Of a DNA stretch of 64,000 bases, positions 34,273 through 43,406 are shown in pieces. Made by a program: the position numbers and the translations under genes. Every line of letters begins with the position of its first letter. The first letter of the stretch is position 1. Below the pieces are notes generated by a model that did no database searches, had not been told where the DNA came from, and saw only the letters and a program-made list of their open reading frames with translations. The stretch spans positions 62,001 to 126,000 of the forward strand of contig OX638322.1 in NCBI GenBank assembly GCA_951812575.1, given 5' to 3'. Source of the DNA: Candidatus Binatia bacterium (GTDB taxonomy: Bacteria > Desulfobacterota > Binatia > Bin18).

Positions 34273-36258
34273 TTAGGCAGCCGCCTCAGCCACCTCGACC
34301 ATGTCAGACAGAATGCGCAGCATTTCAAAATCCTTCGGGGTATATACCCGCGCAACGCCGGCCTGCCGTAAATCCTCCGCATCGTCCTCGGGAATAATAC
34401 CGCCAACGACAACCGGAACATCGCTGAGGCCCTCCGCTCGCAGACCGGTGAGCACCTCGGGAACGAGGCGCAGGTGAGAGCCGGACAGGATACTCAGACC
34501 GACCAGATGCACGCCTTCATCACGCACGCTGGTGACGATTTGCTCAGGCGACAGACGAATACCCTCATACACGACTTCCATGCCCGCGTCGCGACACCAG
34601 ACAGCGATTTGCTCGGCACCGTTGGAGTGTCCGTCCAAGCCCGGCTTTCCGATCAGCACCTTGAGCGGCCGGCCCAGCGTGGTGGCACTTTTCTGCACTC
34701 TCGCCCGCAGTTCCTCAAGCTCTTGGGCAGCCTCCCCATCGACCGTGCGCGCCGCCGCAGCTCCGCCGATACCGGTTGGTGCCCGGAATTCTCCGAAAAT
34801 ATCGCGCAGGGTCTGGGTCCACTCGCCCGTCGTCACACCGGCCAGCGCGCACCGTATAGAGGCCGGCATGATATTCTCGCCGTTGAGGACGGCGGCGCGC
34901 AGCCCGGAGAGAGCCGTCTCCACCTCGGCCTGATTACGCGTGGCACGAAACGCTTGCAGGCGCGCCACCTGATCCCGCTCGGCCGCCTCGTCCACCTTGA
35001 GAATAGCCGACGAATCACCGCTGTAGAGTGGAGATTCCGCGGTCTCGGTAAATTTGTTGACACCCACAACAGTATGGTCCCCGGCGGTAATATTCCGCAC
35101 CCGTTCCGTATGACTCGCTACGAGCTGTTCTTTGATATAGCCCAGGGCCGAAATCACGCCGCCCATGTCCGTCACGCGCTCGACCTCTGCCCAGGCGGCG
35201 TTTTTAATCGCGCCCGTCTTTCCCTCAACCACCGTGCTCCCCTCAAAAATATCCCCGTACTCCAACAGATCGGTCTCAAAGGCCAGGATCTGCTGAATCC
35301 GCAGGCTCCACTGCTGGTCCCAGGGGCGCGGCAATCCCAGCGCTTCGTTCCAGGCCGGTAACTGCATGGCCCGGCAGCGCGCGTCCTTACTGAGCGTCAC
35401 GCCCAAAGCCTCCAAGACGATCCGGGGGATATTGTTCTCCGGCTGGGCTTCGGTCAGCCCCAGAGAATTGACCTGGACACCATACCGAAAGCGGCGCAAC
35501 TTCGGATTCTCAACACCGTAGCGTTCGCGCGTCAATTCGTCCCAGAGTTGACCAAAGGCGCGCAGTTTACATACCTCTTCAATAAAGCGGACGCCGGAAT
35601 TCACGAAGAAGCTGATACGCCCGACCGCGGCGGTAAACTCGGCAGCGTCGAGCCGCCCGGAGGCGCGCACCGTGTCGAGTACCGCAATAGCCGTACACAA
35701 CGCATAGGCGACCTCTTGCACCGGCGTGGCGCCGGCTTCCTGGAGATGGTAGGAGCACACATTGACCGGGTTCCATTTGGGCACGTTTTTGACCGTATAG
35801 GTGATCACGTCGCTGATGAGACGCAGGCTCGGCTCGGGCGGAAAGATATACGTGCCGCGCGACAGATATTCTTTTACGATGTCGTTCTGCGTCGTGCCCT
35901 GGAGGGCCTGAGGCTCCACCCCTTGGCGCTCAGCCGCGGCAATATACAGCGCCAGCAGCCAGGCCGCCGTGCCGTTAATCGTCATGGAGGTATTCATCTG
36001 GCCGAGCGGAATATCGGCGAACAGGGTTTCCATATCGCCGATATGACAAATCGGGACGCCGACTTTTCCAACCTCCCCGCGCGCCAGGGCGTGATCGCTG
36101 TCGTAGCCGGTCTGCGTCGGCAGGTCGAAGGCAACCGACAGGCCGGTCTGGCCTTTACTCAAATTGAGCCGGTAGAGTGCATTACTCGCCCGCGCGGTCG
36201 AGTGACCGGAATAGGTCCGCATGACCCAGGGCCGATCTTTGGAGCGATCTGTTTCCAT
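34273..36258 (-). CDS. ecm: Ethylmalonyl-CoA mutase (B12-dependent)
   Basis: An adenosylcobalamin-dependent mutase of 661 aa (663 from the ATG six bases earlier) converting (2R)-ethylmalonyl-CoA to (2S)-methylsuccinyl-CoA. The barrel shows RTYSGHSTARASNALYR, QTGYDSDH, QGTTQNDIVKEYLSRGTYI and WNPVNVCSYHLQEAGAT; the last differs from the ISGYH form of methylmalonyl-CoA mutase and matches Ecm. The C-terminal B12 domain carries D-x-H-x2-G in GKPGLDGHSNGAEQ (D544, H546) and VVGGIIPEDDA. ATG 36258 has AGAGGA at good spacing. The neighbours mcl, mcd and meaB support the Ecm call over methylmalonyl-CoA mutase. Confidence 0.88.
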   Translation of the reverse strand: METDRSKDRPWVMRTYSGHSTARASNALYRLNLSKGQTGLSVAFDLPTQTGYDSDHALARGEVGKVGVPICHIGDMETLFADIPLGQMNTSMTINGTAAWLLALYIAAAERQGVEPQALQGTTQNDIVKEYLSRGTYIFPPEPSLRLISDVITYTVKNVPKWNPVNVCSYHLQEAGATPVQEVAYALCTAIAVLDTVRASGRLDAAEFTAAVGRISFFVNSGVRFIEEVCKLRAFGQLWDELTRERYGVENPKLRRFRYGVQVNSLGLTEAQPENNIPRIVLEALGVTLSKDARCRAMQLPAWNEALGLPRPWDQQWSLRIQQILAFETDLLEYGDIFEGSTVVEGKTGAIKNAAWAEVERVTDMGGVISALGYIKEQLVASHTERVRNITAGDHTVVGVNKFTETAESPLYSGDSSAILKVDEAAERDQVARLQAFRATRNQAEVETALSGLRAAVLNGENIMPASIRCALAGVTTGEWTQTLRDIFGEFRAPTGIGGAAAARTVDGEAAQELEELRARVQKSATTLGRPLKVLIGKPGLDGHSNGAEQIAVWCRDAGMEVVYEGIRLSPEQIVTSVRDEGVHLVGLSILSGSHLRLVPEVLTGLRAEGLSDVPVVVGGIIPEDDAEDLRQAGVARVYTPKDFEMLRILSDMVEVAEAAA

Positions 36259-36283
36259 ACGCATTCCTCTGACTTTCGACTTT

Positions 36284-36312
36284 TCCCCTCACCCTAGCCC
36301 TCTCCCGGGGGG
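36284..36312. repeat. Type A palindromic repeat between mcl and ecm
   Basis: CCCCTCACCCTAGCCCTCTC then CCGGGGGGAGAGGG, a compact A element. It separates mcl (upstream) from ecm (downstream) on the minus strand and would form a hairpin in a shared transcript. Confidence 0.9.
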
Positions 36313-36354
36313 AGAGGGAACAAAATCCCAACCCCTAGTCCCCAATCCCTACTT

Positions 36355-37392
36355 TTACCCCACCCGTCGCATCTGTTCCAGAATATCGTAGCCGGTGATG
36401 GCCTTGCTCTTGGCAGCCTGCTCGGCCAGATAGGCCGGCTCGACGGCCTCGGCCTGAACCGCCTTGGCCAGGTCCATCAGCGCGATCTTGATGGTCGCTT
36501 CGTCGATCATCTCGCCGGTTTCCGGGTCGGGCATCGAGCCACCGCCTTTCTCGTGGTAGAGGTCGAGGACGCGGGAGGCATAGCTGACCTGCGCGTCGTT
36601 GGGCGTATAGCAGGCGTTGGCGATGGCGGCCTGCTGCGGGTGGATGACCCAGGTGCCGTCCATGCCGAGATTGGCCGCGCCAACGTTTTTCTCGCGCAGG
36701 CCCGCCTCGATTTCCTTGATTTTTTCTTCGGGGTCGTTTTTCCGCCACAGTGGCAGATAGACATTATCAACCGCGTGCAAGCCAGCGGCCTTGGCCGCCA
36801 CCACCACGGCTTGCTTGGAGTACAGGAAATTAATATTCTGGTCTTTGACCACTTCACGAATACCCAGGGTGGCAGCAAAGTCGGCGATCCCGAAAATGAG
36901 GCCGGCCATGCGGTCCGAAGCAGTCGCAATGGCGTAGGCGTTCAGAATGGCCTGGGGGATTTCGATCAGGGATTCGATCTGCACCCGCGATTTCCAGCCG
37001 GCTTCCTTTTCAAATGTATCGAGCAGGCTGGAGACGTATTTGACATCGTCCGGCCCGTGCGTCTTGGGTAGGATAATGCCGTGAAATTTATCCGGCGCGC
37101 CTTTTACGATGGCTTCCAGGTCGCCCAGGAAAAACTCGGAGCGGATATTATTGGGCCGCACGGTAATGACTTTCTTGCCGAAATCCAGCGTGTTGAGCGC
37201 TTCGACGACGCACTGCCGGCTTTGTGGTCCCTTGAATTCGTACGGGCAGGCGTCTTCAAAATCCATCATCACATGGTCAACCGGTGATTTGACCGGATCG
37301 GCCGCGTTGCGGTGCAGCTTCATGCTATGGCCTGGATAGGTCATCTCGGTGCGGGGAATGACGAAACGGGTCCCCTCATCAAGTACGAACAT
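36355..37392 (-). CDS. mcl: L-malyl-CoA/beta-methylmalyl-CoA lyase (CitE-like)
   Basis: A 345-aa TIM-barrel lyase of the CitE/malyl-CoA lyase family that cleaves beta-methylmalyl-CoA to glyoxylate and propionyl-CoA and handles malyl-CoA. Visible are RTEMTYPGHSMKLH, the Mg-binding VMMDFEDACPYEFKGPQSRQ, LPKTHGPDDVKYV, RVQIESLIEIPQAILNAYAI, GIADFAATLG and the C-terminal DGTWVIHPQQ. Start ATG 37392 has GGAGGA upstream; the longer open frame is unsupported. Position beside ecm and divergent from mcd points to the ethylmalonyl-CoA pathway. Confidence 0.88.
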   Translation of the reverse strand: MFVLDEGTRFVIPRTEMTYPGHSMKLHRNAADPVKSPVDHVMMDFEDACPYEFKGPQSRQCVVEALNTLDFGKKVITVRPNNIRSEFFLGDLEAIVKGAPDKFHGIILPKTHGPDDVKYVSSLLDTFEKEAGWKSRVQIESLIEIPQAILNAYAIATASDRMAGLIFGIADFAATLGIREVVKDQNINFLYSKQAVVVAAKAAGLHAVDNVYLPLWRKNDPEEKIKEIEAGLREKNVGAANLGMDGTWVIHPQQAAIANACYTPNDAQVSYASRVLDLYHEKGGGSMPDPETGEMIDEATIKIALMDLAKAVQAEAVEPAYLAEQAAKSKAITGYDILEQMRRVG

Positions 37393-37514
37393 ACGGTCCT
37401 CCTCTATAGGTAGTCTCTTTCTTATCGGTGGTCTGTCAGGGCCACGAAAATAGAAGGCCCCTCCTCTATCAGATTCATGCCACCCGCCCAACCTCCCTAG
37501 GCGGATGTATGTCC

Positions 37515-37571
37515 GAAAAGAGGAAACGTGTCCTTCCATCATCCACAGAAGCGGGACACGCTCCCTCTTTT
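37515..37571. promoter_or_regulatory. Inverted-repeat element in the mcl-mcd promoter region
   Basis: AAAAGAGG-aaa-CGTGTCC (37517-37533) pairs with GGACACG-ct-CCCTCTTTT (37554-37571), a long interrupted inverted repeat 45 bases upstream of mcd. A related arm sequence (AAAGAGTAAACGTGTCC) occurs in the metH leader. It could be a regulator site or a mobile palindrome. Confidence 0.5.
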
Positions 37572-37615
37572 GTGGTATTTTCCCGGCACTCTTCTGCTTC
37601 TATAAGGAGAACTGC

Positions 37616-39262
37616 ATGTCCGACACACTCCAACAGACCGGCCTGATCGTTGACACACTCCAAAAAGTCCGCGACGAGGCGCTTCAGCACGGCCGCAGCC
37701 TGACCGACAACGGCAAAGGCATCGATGGCCATCAGGTGCATGCCGAGCGGCTGGCCTATCTGGCGACCGAGGTCGAAGCCGCCCGCTCCTGCCTGCATTA
37801 TGCCCAGGCCGCCGGGGAAAACCGCGCCGACGAGAACGGCCATACGGCCAATATGGCTTTGGGGTTTGCCGCCGAAGTCGGCCAGCGCCTAGTCGGACAA
37901 GTCAGCACTCATATTGAAGATTTCGGATTTGACGAAACGTTTCTGAACGACACGCTCGGACAGTCCCAGGTCAGGGCCGCCATCCGGGACGGGGCGCGTG
38001 AGAGTCGCTTCCGCGCAATCGGTCAGACCGTTTTGGCGACGAAAGGCGTGAACCATTCGTGGCTGGAGAGTGATATCGCGGAAATGACGCGGGATTCGGT
38101 GCGTCAGTTTGCCAAGAGCGAGGTTGCACCCATTGCGGAGCGCGTCCATCGCAACGACGAGCTGATTCCGGAATCCGTGATCAAAAACATGTCCGAGCTG
38201 GGCTATTTCGGCATGTCGGTGCCCGAGGGGTACGGGGGCGGCGGCATGGGAAATCTGGCCATGATTATCACCACCGAGGAACTCTCCGCGGCCTCACTCG
38301 GCGTGGCCGGCAGCCTGATCACCCGACCGGAAATTCTGACCAAGGCCCTGCTGCGCGGTGGCACCGAAGACCAAAAGAAGAAGTGGCTGCCGCCGATTGC
38401 CAGCGGAGAATTAATGGTCGCCATTTCCGTAACCGAGCCGGACACCGGCTCCGACGTGGCCTCGGTCAAATGCCGCGCCGAGCCGGCCACGGTCAACGGG
38501 CAGAGCGGTTTTGTGATTGACGGAGCCAAGGCGTGGTGCACGTTTGCCGGACGGGCAAACATTATCGCCCTGCTCGCTCGGACGAATCCGGAGGTCAGTT
38601 CCGGCGCACGTGGGTTGTCCTTATTCATTGTTGAAAAGGACGCCTTTCCGGGCCACTCGTTTGAAATGAAACAGGAGACCGGCGGCGTGCTCCAGGGGGA
38701 CGCCATCCCGACCCTGGGATACCGGGGGATGCATTCCTATGTGTTGAACCTTGATAAATATTTTGTTCCAGCCGAAAACTTGGTTGGTGGAGAGGCCGGG
38801 CTGAATAAGGGCTTTTACTTGCAGATGGCCGGCTTCGCCGCGGGGCGACTCCAGACCGGGGGACGCGCCACCGGGCTGGCCCAAGCCGCGCTGGAGGTCA
38901 GCGCGGCCTACGCAGACGAGCGCAGGCAGTTTAAGAAATCACTGGGAGACTTCCAGCTCACCCAGTACAAACTAGGCCGCATGGCTGCCCATATTACCGC
39001 AGCCCGCCAGATTACCTATGCCGCCGCACCGGCCATGGACAAAGACGAAGCGGCCACGCTGACCGCGGCCATGGCCAAACTGCTGGCCTGCGACGTGGCG
39101 GTGTGGGTCACCCAGGAAGGTCAGCTCATTCACGGCGGCTGGGGCTATGGCGAGGAGTACGCCATCTCGCGCTATGTTGTGGACGCCCTGGTGTTGCCCA
39201 TTTTTGAGGGCGTCAAGCCCATTCTGGAACTCAAGGTCATCGCCCGCACATTGTTGGCGTAG
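37616..39262 (+). CDS. mcd: (2S)-methylsuccinyl-CoA dehydrogenase
   Basis: A 548-aa FAD-dependent acyl-CoA dehydrogenase oxidising (2S)-methylsuccinyl-CoA to mesaconyl-CoA. Residues about 1-150 are an N-terminal extension (opening MSDTLQQTGLIVDTLQKVRDE) not found in ordinary fatty acyl-CoA dehydrogenases but characteristic of Mcd. The ACAD core follows: MISVTEPDTGSD-type motif as MVAISVTEPDTGSD, and the C-terminal YADERRQFKKSLGDFQLTQYKLG and HGGWGYGEEYAISRYVVDAL, the EEY-containing segment likely holding the catalytic glutamate. AAGGAGA precedes ATG 37616. Context with ecm and mcl makes the assignment strong. Confidence 0.9.
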   Translation: MSDTLQQTGLIVDTLQKVRDEALQHGRSLTDNGKGIDGHQVHAERLAYLATEVEAARSCLHYAQAAGENRADENGHTANMALGFAAEVGQRLVGQVSTHIEDFGFDETFLNDTLGQSQVRAAIRDGARESRFRAIGQTVLATKGVNHSWLESDIAEMTRDSVRQFAKSEVAPIAERVHRNDELIPESVIKNMSELGYFGMSVPEGYGGGGMGNLAMIITTEELSAASLGVAGSLITRPEILTKALLRGGTEDQKKKWLPPIASGELMVAISVTEPDTGSDVASVKCRAEPATVNGQSGFVIDGAKAWCTFAGRANIIALLARTNPEVSSGARGLSLFIVEKDAFPGHSFEMKQETGGVLQGDAIPTLGYRGMHSYVLNLDKYFVPAENLVGGEAGLNKGFYLQMAGFAAGRLQTGGRATGLAQAALEVSAAYADERRQFKKSLGDFQLTQYKLGRMAAHITAARQITYAAAPAMDKDEAATLTAAMAKLLACDVAVWVTQEGQLIHGGWGYGEEYAISRYVVDALVLPIFEGVKPILELKVIARTLLA

Positions 39263-39465
39263 CGGAATTGCACCCTTGGGAGTGCGGGCCCTACCTGCCT
39301 CTGTATTCAGAACGAGCGGACGCTCGGAGCAGCCCGACTCAGCCTATTAGACAAGCAAATTCTCGGCGTATATAAGAGGCACCACACATCATCGGCTGCT
39401 GAGGGTTGAGTCTTTGATACGACCGTCTCCAATCCCTTTATTCTCTACGTCAGCCCCCGTATGAT

Positions 39466-39522
39466 GAAAAGAGTAAACGTATCAACAGCTTTGTATCTAT
39501 TGGAGGACACGTTTACTCTTTA
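39466..39522. promoter_or_regulatory. Inverted repeat in the metH leader
   Basis: AAAGAGTAAACGT (39468-39480) and ACGTTTACTCTTT (39509-39521) are exact complements around a 28-base loop containing TTGGAGGACA. It ends 18 bases before the metH GTG and could act as an attenuator or translation-control hairpin. The rest of 39263-39538 shows no gene and no recognised cobalamin, SAM or SAH riboswitch. Confidence 0.55.
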
Positions 39523-39538
39523 AGGATTAAGGACTCAG

Positions 39539-42500
39539 GTGGGAAATTTGAACGATAGACTCCCTTCGTTATCGGCTCGGGCCGGTGACCTGTGCGCCTT
39601 CCTGCATGAGCGGGTACTGCTCTTTGATGGTGCCATGGGGACCTCCATCCAGGCCCAGAATCTGAGCCCGGAAGATTTCGGTGGCCTGGCGTACGAGGGC
39701 TGTAATGAACACCTGGTGTTGACCTGCCCTGAGGCGATCACGCAGATTCACGACCGCTTCTTGCAAGCCGGTGCGGATATTATTGAAACGAATACCTTTG
39801 GCGCTACAAGTATTGTCCTGGCCGAGTATGGTCTGCACGAGCAGACAGGCGCCATCAATCAGGCCGCGGCCCAGCTCGCCCGGGCCTGTGCTCAACGCTA
39901 TGGCTCCCCACACCGACCCCGCTTTGTGGCCGGCTCCATGGGGCCAACGACCAAAACGATTTCTGTCACCGGCGGTGTGACCTTCGGCCAGCTGCGGCAC
40001 GCCTATGCGGAACAAGCAGAGGGATTGCTGCGGGGGGGCGTAGACCTGCTGCTGATGGAAACGACCCAGGATACGCTCAACCTGAAAGCCGGCCTCTTGG
40101 GAATCGACGACGCGTTTCGGACGGTCGGGCAGCGCGTACCCGTGGCTGTCTCCATCACGGTTGAAACGATGGGCACGATGTTGGCCGGGCAGGGGGTGGA
40201 AGCGCTCTCTACCTCCGTGGCACATCGGGACCTGTTCGCGCTCGGCCTGAACTGTGCGACCGGACCCGATTTCATGACCGATCATCTCCGCACCTTGGCA
40301 GAGTTCTCCCGTTTTCCTGCTTTATGTATTCCGAACGCCGGGTTACCGGACGAAGAGGGGCACTACAACGAATCACCCGAGATGATCGTGGCCAAGCTCG
40401 AACGTTTTGTCGACGCCGGCTGGCTCAATATGCTGGGCGGTTGTTGCGGCACGACACCTGCGCATATCGCACTGCTCAGTCAGATGCTGGAGGGCAAGCG
40501 GCCGCGCACGCTGCCGACAACGAAACGGAGCGTGGTCTCAGGGCTCGAACCCCTGGTGATCGACGAAGACAAACGTCCGATGCTGGTCGGTGAGCGGACG
40601 AATGTGATTGGCTCACGCAAATTCAAGCGGCTCATCCGCGACGGCGCGTTTGAAGAAGGCGCGGAAATCGGCCGCCGGCAGGTGCGGGGCGGTGCCCACA
40701 TCGTGGATGTGTGTCTGGCCGACCCGGACCGCGAAGAACTCGACGACATGACCGCCTTCCTGGATATTCTGGTGCGGAAGATCAAAGTCCCCCTGATGAT
40801 CGACTCGACCGACTCCCTGGTCATTGAAGCCGCGCTTGAACGCTCACAGGGCAAAGCGGTTATCAACTCCATCAATCTGGAGGACGGCGAGGAACGGTTT
40901 GCCCAGGTCGTTCCGCTCATCAAACGCTACGGCGCGGCGGTAGTGGTGGGCTGTATTGACGAAGACCCGGAACAGGGCATGGCGGTCACCCGGCAGCGGA
41001 AACTCGCAGTGGCCAAACGAAGCCATGCACTGCTCACCCGGGAATACGGCCTGGACGCCGAAGATATCATTTTCGACCCGCTGGTGTTTCCCCTTGGAAC
41101 CGGTGACCGCAACTATATCGGTGCCGGCGAAGAGACGATTGAAGGAGTCCGGCTGATTAAACACGCGCTACCGGCCTGCAAGACCATCCTGGGTATCAGC
41201 AATGTGTCCTTTGGCCTCCCACCGGCCGGGCGTGAGGTATTGAACTCCGTGTTTCTCTACCACTGCGTCAAGGCGGGGCTCGACCTGGCGATTGTGAACA
41301 CGGAAAAGCTGGAACGCTACGCCTCGATTGCCGAAGAAGAAAAACGTCTCGCCAACGATCTGATCTATTGGCGCGGTGCAGACCCGATCGCCGCCTTTGC
41401 CGCCCACTTTCGACAGAAAAAAGAAAGCGTAATTCAGGATACGCGCGCCGACCTGCCGCTGGATGAACGGCTGGCACGGTATATCATAGAGGGCTCCAAA
41501 GACGGGCTGATCGACGACCTCAACACCGCCCTCGACGAGCGGCCACCCCTGGATGTCATCAACGGTCCGCTCATGGCGGGTATGGATGAGGTCGGCCGCC
41601 TGTTTAACAACAACGAACTCATCGTGGCCGAGGTCCTGCAAAGCGCAGAGTCCATGAAGGCTGCCGTCGGGCATCTCGAACCTTTTATGGAGAAAACGGA
41701 CGGTGGGCTCAAAGGCACGGTCATCCTGGCCACCGTCAAGGGTGATGTGCACGATATCGGCAAAAACCTGGTGGAGATCATCCTGTCAAACAACGGCTAC
41801 CGGGTGGTGAACCTCGGCATTAAAGTCGCGCCGGAAACCCTCATAGCAGCCGTGCACGAACATCAGCCGGATATCGTGGGCCTATCCGGTTTACTGGTCA
41901 AATCGGCCCAACAGATGGTAGTGACGGCCCAGGACCTCACAACCGCCCAGGTCGCCTGTCCGATTCTGGTTGGTGGAGCCGCGCTCACCCCACGTTTTAC
42001 CGCCAATAAAATCGCACCCGAGTACGCCGGCCTGGTCTGTTACGCGAACGATGCCATGCGCGGCCTGGACCTGGCCAACCAGATTGTGGATGCAGACAAG
42101 CTCGCGGCGCTGCTGCTGGACCTTGAGAGAGAGCGGGAACGTCTGGCTCGACAGGAGCGTGCGCCAAAACAAGAACAATCCAAAGCGCGGCCCGTACGGC
42201 CCGTCGTGCTCTCTCACGCACAGCCCGTCCCACATCCGCCCGACCTGCGGCTGCATACGCTCGACGATTATGACCTGGACACGGTGTTCGCCTATCTCAA
42301 CCCGAGCATGTTGTACGGCAAGCACCTCGGGCTCAAGGGGAATCTTGAGACCTTATTAACCCAGGGCAACGAAAAGGCTGTCGAGTTACACCAGCAAGTC
42401 GAAGCCGTGATGGATGAGGTGATTGCAAAAAAATTACTGCGCGCCCAGGCGGTGTATCAATTCTTTCCGGCCCAGGCCGAAGGCGACAGCCTGCGGCTGT

Positions 42501-43093
42501 ATCGTGCCAACGGCAAAGATAGTGCCGCAACGTTCCTCTTTCCCCGCCAACAGCACGGAGAGGGCCTGTGTCTGAGTGACTTTGCAGCTCCGACGAGCAG
42601 CGGCAAACAGGACTATATTGCGCTGTTCGCCGTGACCTGTGGCCATGGGGTCCGAGCACTCGCAGAGCAGTACCGCGCGTCGGGCCGCTACCTCCAGTCC
42701 CATATCCTGCAAGCCCTGGCCATTGAGGGCGCGGAGGCATTTGCCGAGCTGCTCCATCAACGTCTGCGAGAGATGTGGGGCTTTGCCGACCCGCCGGAGT
42801 TGACCATGCGGGATCGCTTCAAGGCCCGATATCGCGGTGTCCGGGTGAGTTTCGGCTACCCGGCCTGTCCGCGCCTCGAAGACCAGGAGCGTTTGTTTCA
42901 GGTGCTGCCAGTCACCGCCTCAATCGGTGTCGAGCTGACCGAGGGTTATATGATGGAGCCGGAAGCCTCGGTCTCGGCTCTCGTCTTCCATCACCCCCAA
43001 GCCAAATACTTCAACATCCTGGACGACGAGTTGGCCGCTTTCGAGCGGCGGCTGGCCGAGCGCGCAAACGCGCTCAGCGTGGCGGCGCTGTAG
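39539..43093 (+). CDS. metH: Cobalamin-dependent methionine synthase
   Basis: A complete 1184-aa four-domain enzyme making methionine from homocysteine and 5-methyl-tetrahydrofolate. Order: homocysteine domain (FDGAMGTSIQ; zinc cysteines in LGLNCATGPD and GGCCGTTP, near 300), pterin domain (MLVGERTNVIGSRKF from about 350), cobalamin cap and Rossmann domains (DVHDIGKN near 736), then the SAM-dependent activation domain ending with GVELTEGYMMEPEASVSAL. Start is GTG 39539 with AAGGACT upstream; no ATG fits. A hairpin lies just upstream. No fusion or break seen. Confidence 0.97.
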   Translation: MGNLNDRLPSLSARAGDLCAFLHERVLLFDGAMGTSIQAQNLSPEDFGGLAYEGCNEHLVLTCPEAITQIHDRFLQAGADIIETNTFGATSIVLAEYGLHEQTGAINQAAAQLARACAQRYGSPHRPRFVAGSMGPTTKTISVTGGVTFGQLRHAYAEQAEGLLRGGVDLLLMETTQDTLNLKAGLLGIDDAFRTVGQRVPVAVSITVETMGTMLAGQGVEALSTSVAHRDLFALGLNCATGPDFMTDHLRTLAEFSRFPALCIPNAGLPDEEGHYNESPEMIVAKLERFVDAGWLNMLGGCCGTTPAHIALLSQMLEGKRPRTLPTTKRSVVSGLEPLVIDEDKRPMLVGERTNVIGSRKFKRLIRDGAFEEGAEIGRRQVRGGAHIVDVCLADPDREELDDMTAFLDILVRKIKVPLMIDSTDSLVIEAALERSQGKAVINSINLEDGEERFAQVVPLIKRYGAAVVVGCIDEDPEQGMAVTRQRKLAVAKRSHALLTREYGLDAEDIIFDPLVFPLGTGDRNYIGAGEETIEGVRLIKHALPACKTILGISNVSFGLPPAGREVLNSVFLYHCVKAGLDLAIVNTEKLERYASIAEEEKRLANDLIYWRGADPIAAFAAHFRQKKESVIQDTRADLPLDERLARYIIEGSKDGLIDDLNTALDERPPLDVINGPLMAGMDEVGRLFNNNELIVAEVLQSAESMKAAVGHLEPFMEKTDGGLKGTVILATVKGDVHDIGKNLVEIILSNNGYRVVNLGIKVAPETLIAAVHEHQPDIVGLSGLLVKSAQQMVVTAQDLTTAQVACPILVGGAALTPRFTANKIAPEYAGLVCYANDAMRGLDLANQIVDADKLAALLLDLERERERLARQERAPKQEQSKARPVRPVVLSHAQPVPHPPDLRLHTLDDYDLDTVFAYLNPSMLYGKHLGLKGNLETLLTQGNEKAVELHQQVEAVMDEVIAKKLLRAQAVYQFFPAQAEGDSLRLYRANGKDSAATFLFPRQQHGEGLCLSDFAAPTSSGKQDYIALFAVTCGHGVRALAEQYRASGRYLQSHILQALAIEGAEAFAELLHQRLREMWGFADPPELTMRDRFKARYRGVRVSFGYPACPRLEDQERLFQVLPVTASIGVELTEGYMMEPEASVSALVFHHPQAKYFNILDDELAAFERRLAERANALSVAAL

Positions 43094-43137
43094 CTGTCCT
43101 CCCGTCCGGGACGGCAGAATTGATTGAATCCGTCTTG

Positions 43138-43168
43138 TTGACGATGATACTGCATATGGTATCGTCAA
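43138..43168. promoter_or_regulatory. Imperfect palindrome at the start of the hicAB locus
   Basis: TTGACGATGATAC (43138-43150) and GTATCGTCAA (43159-43168) form a 10-bp inverted repeat with one extra base. Its position at the 5' edge of the hicA remnant makes it a candidate HicB operator. The rest of 43094-43163 shows nothing else. Confidence 0.4.
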
Positions 43169-43406
43169 GTTTGTGGCTGGGGCCGAGAGATTATTCAACG
43201 CCATGAGAGCCAATCCGAAAGCGGATTGGACGCCCGACAATGTGAAAACGGTCGCATGAGCATATAACCTGACCGTGCGTCAACGCGGAACGAGTCACGC
43301 GGTCCTTACGAACGCAGTAGGACAACATTTGACGATTCCCATGCATAAACCCATCAAACCCGTCTATATCAGACGCTTGGTAGCACTGATTGAGGCAACA
43401 CGATGA
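43164..43406 (+). pseudogene. hicA: hicA toxin remnant with internal stop
   Basis: In this frame the sequence reads AERLFNAMRANPKADWTPDN, VKTVA, then TGA (43257-43259), then AYNLTVRQRGTSHAVLTNAV and IPMHKPIKPVYIRRLVALIE. The second half is a clear HicA-type mRNA interferase, with the catalytic histidine in GTSHAVL and the HKPIKPVYIRR tail. The stop is a probable CGA-to-TGA change since the family usually has a charged residue there. The frame ends four bases into hicB (ATGA overlap), the usual hicAB arrangement. Toxin is expected to be lost. Confidence 0.75.

Noticed and set aside
39263..39538. Cobalamin, SAM or SAH riboswitch before metH
   Set aside because: Only a simple long inverted repeat is visible; none of the conserved riboswitch cores was recognised.
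43257..43259. TGA in hicA as a second selenocysteine codon
   Set aside because: HicA does not have a redox Cys at this position, and the aligned residue is normally charged; a CGA-to-TGA nonsense mutation is simpler.
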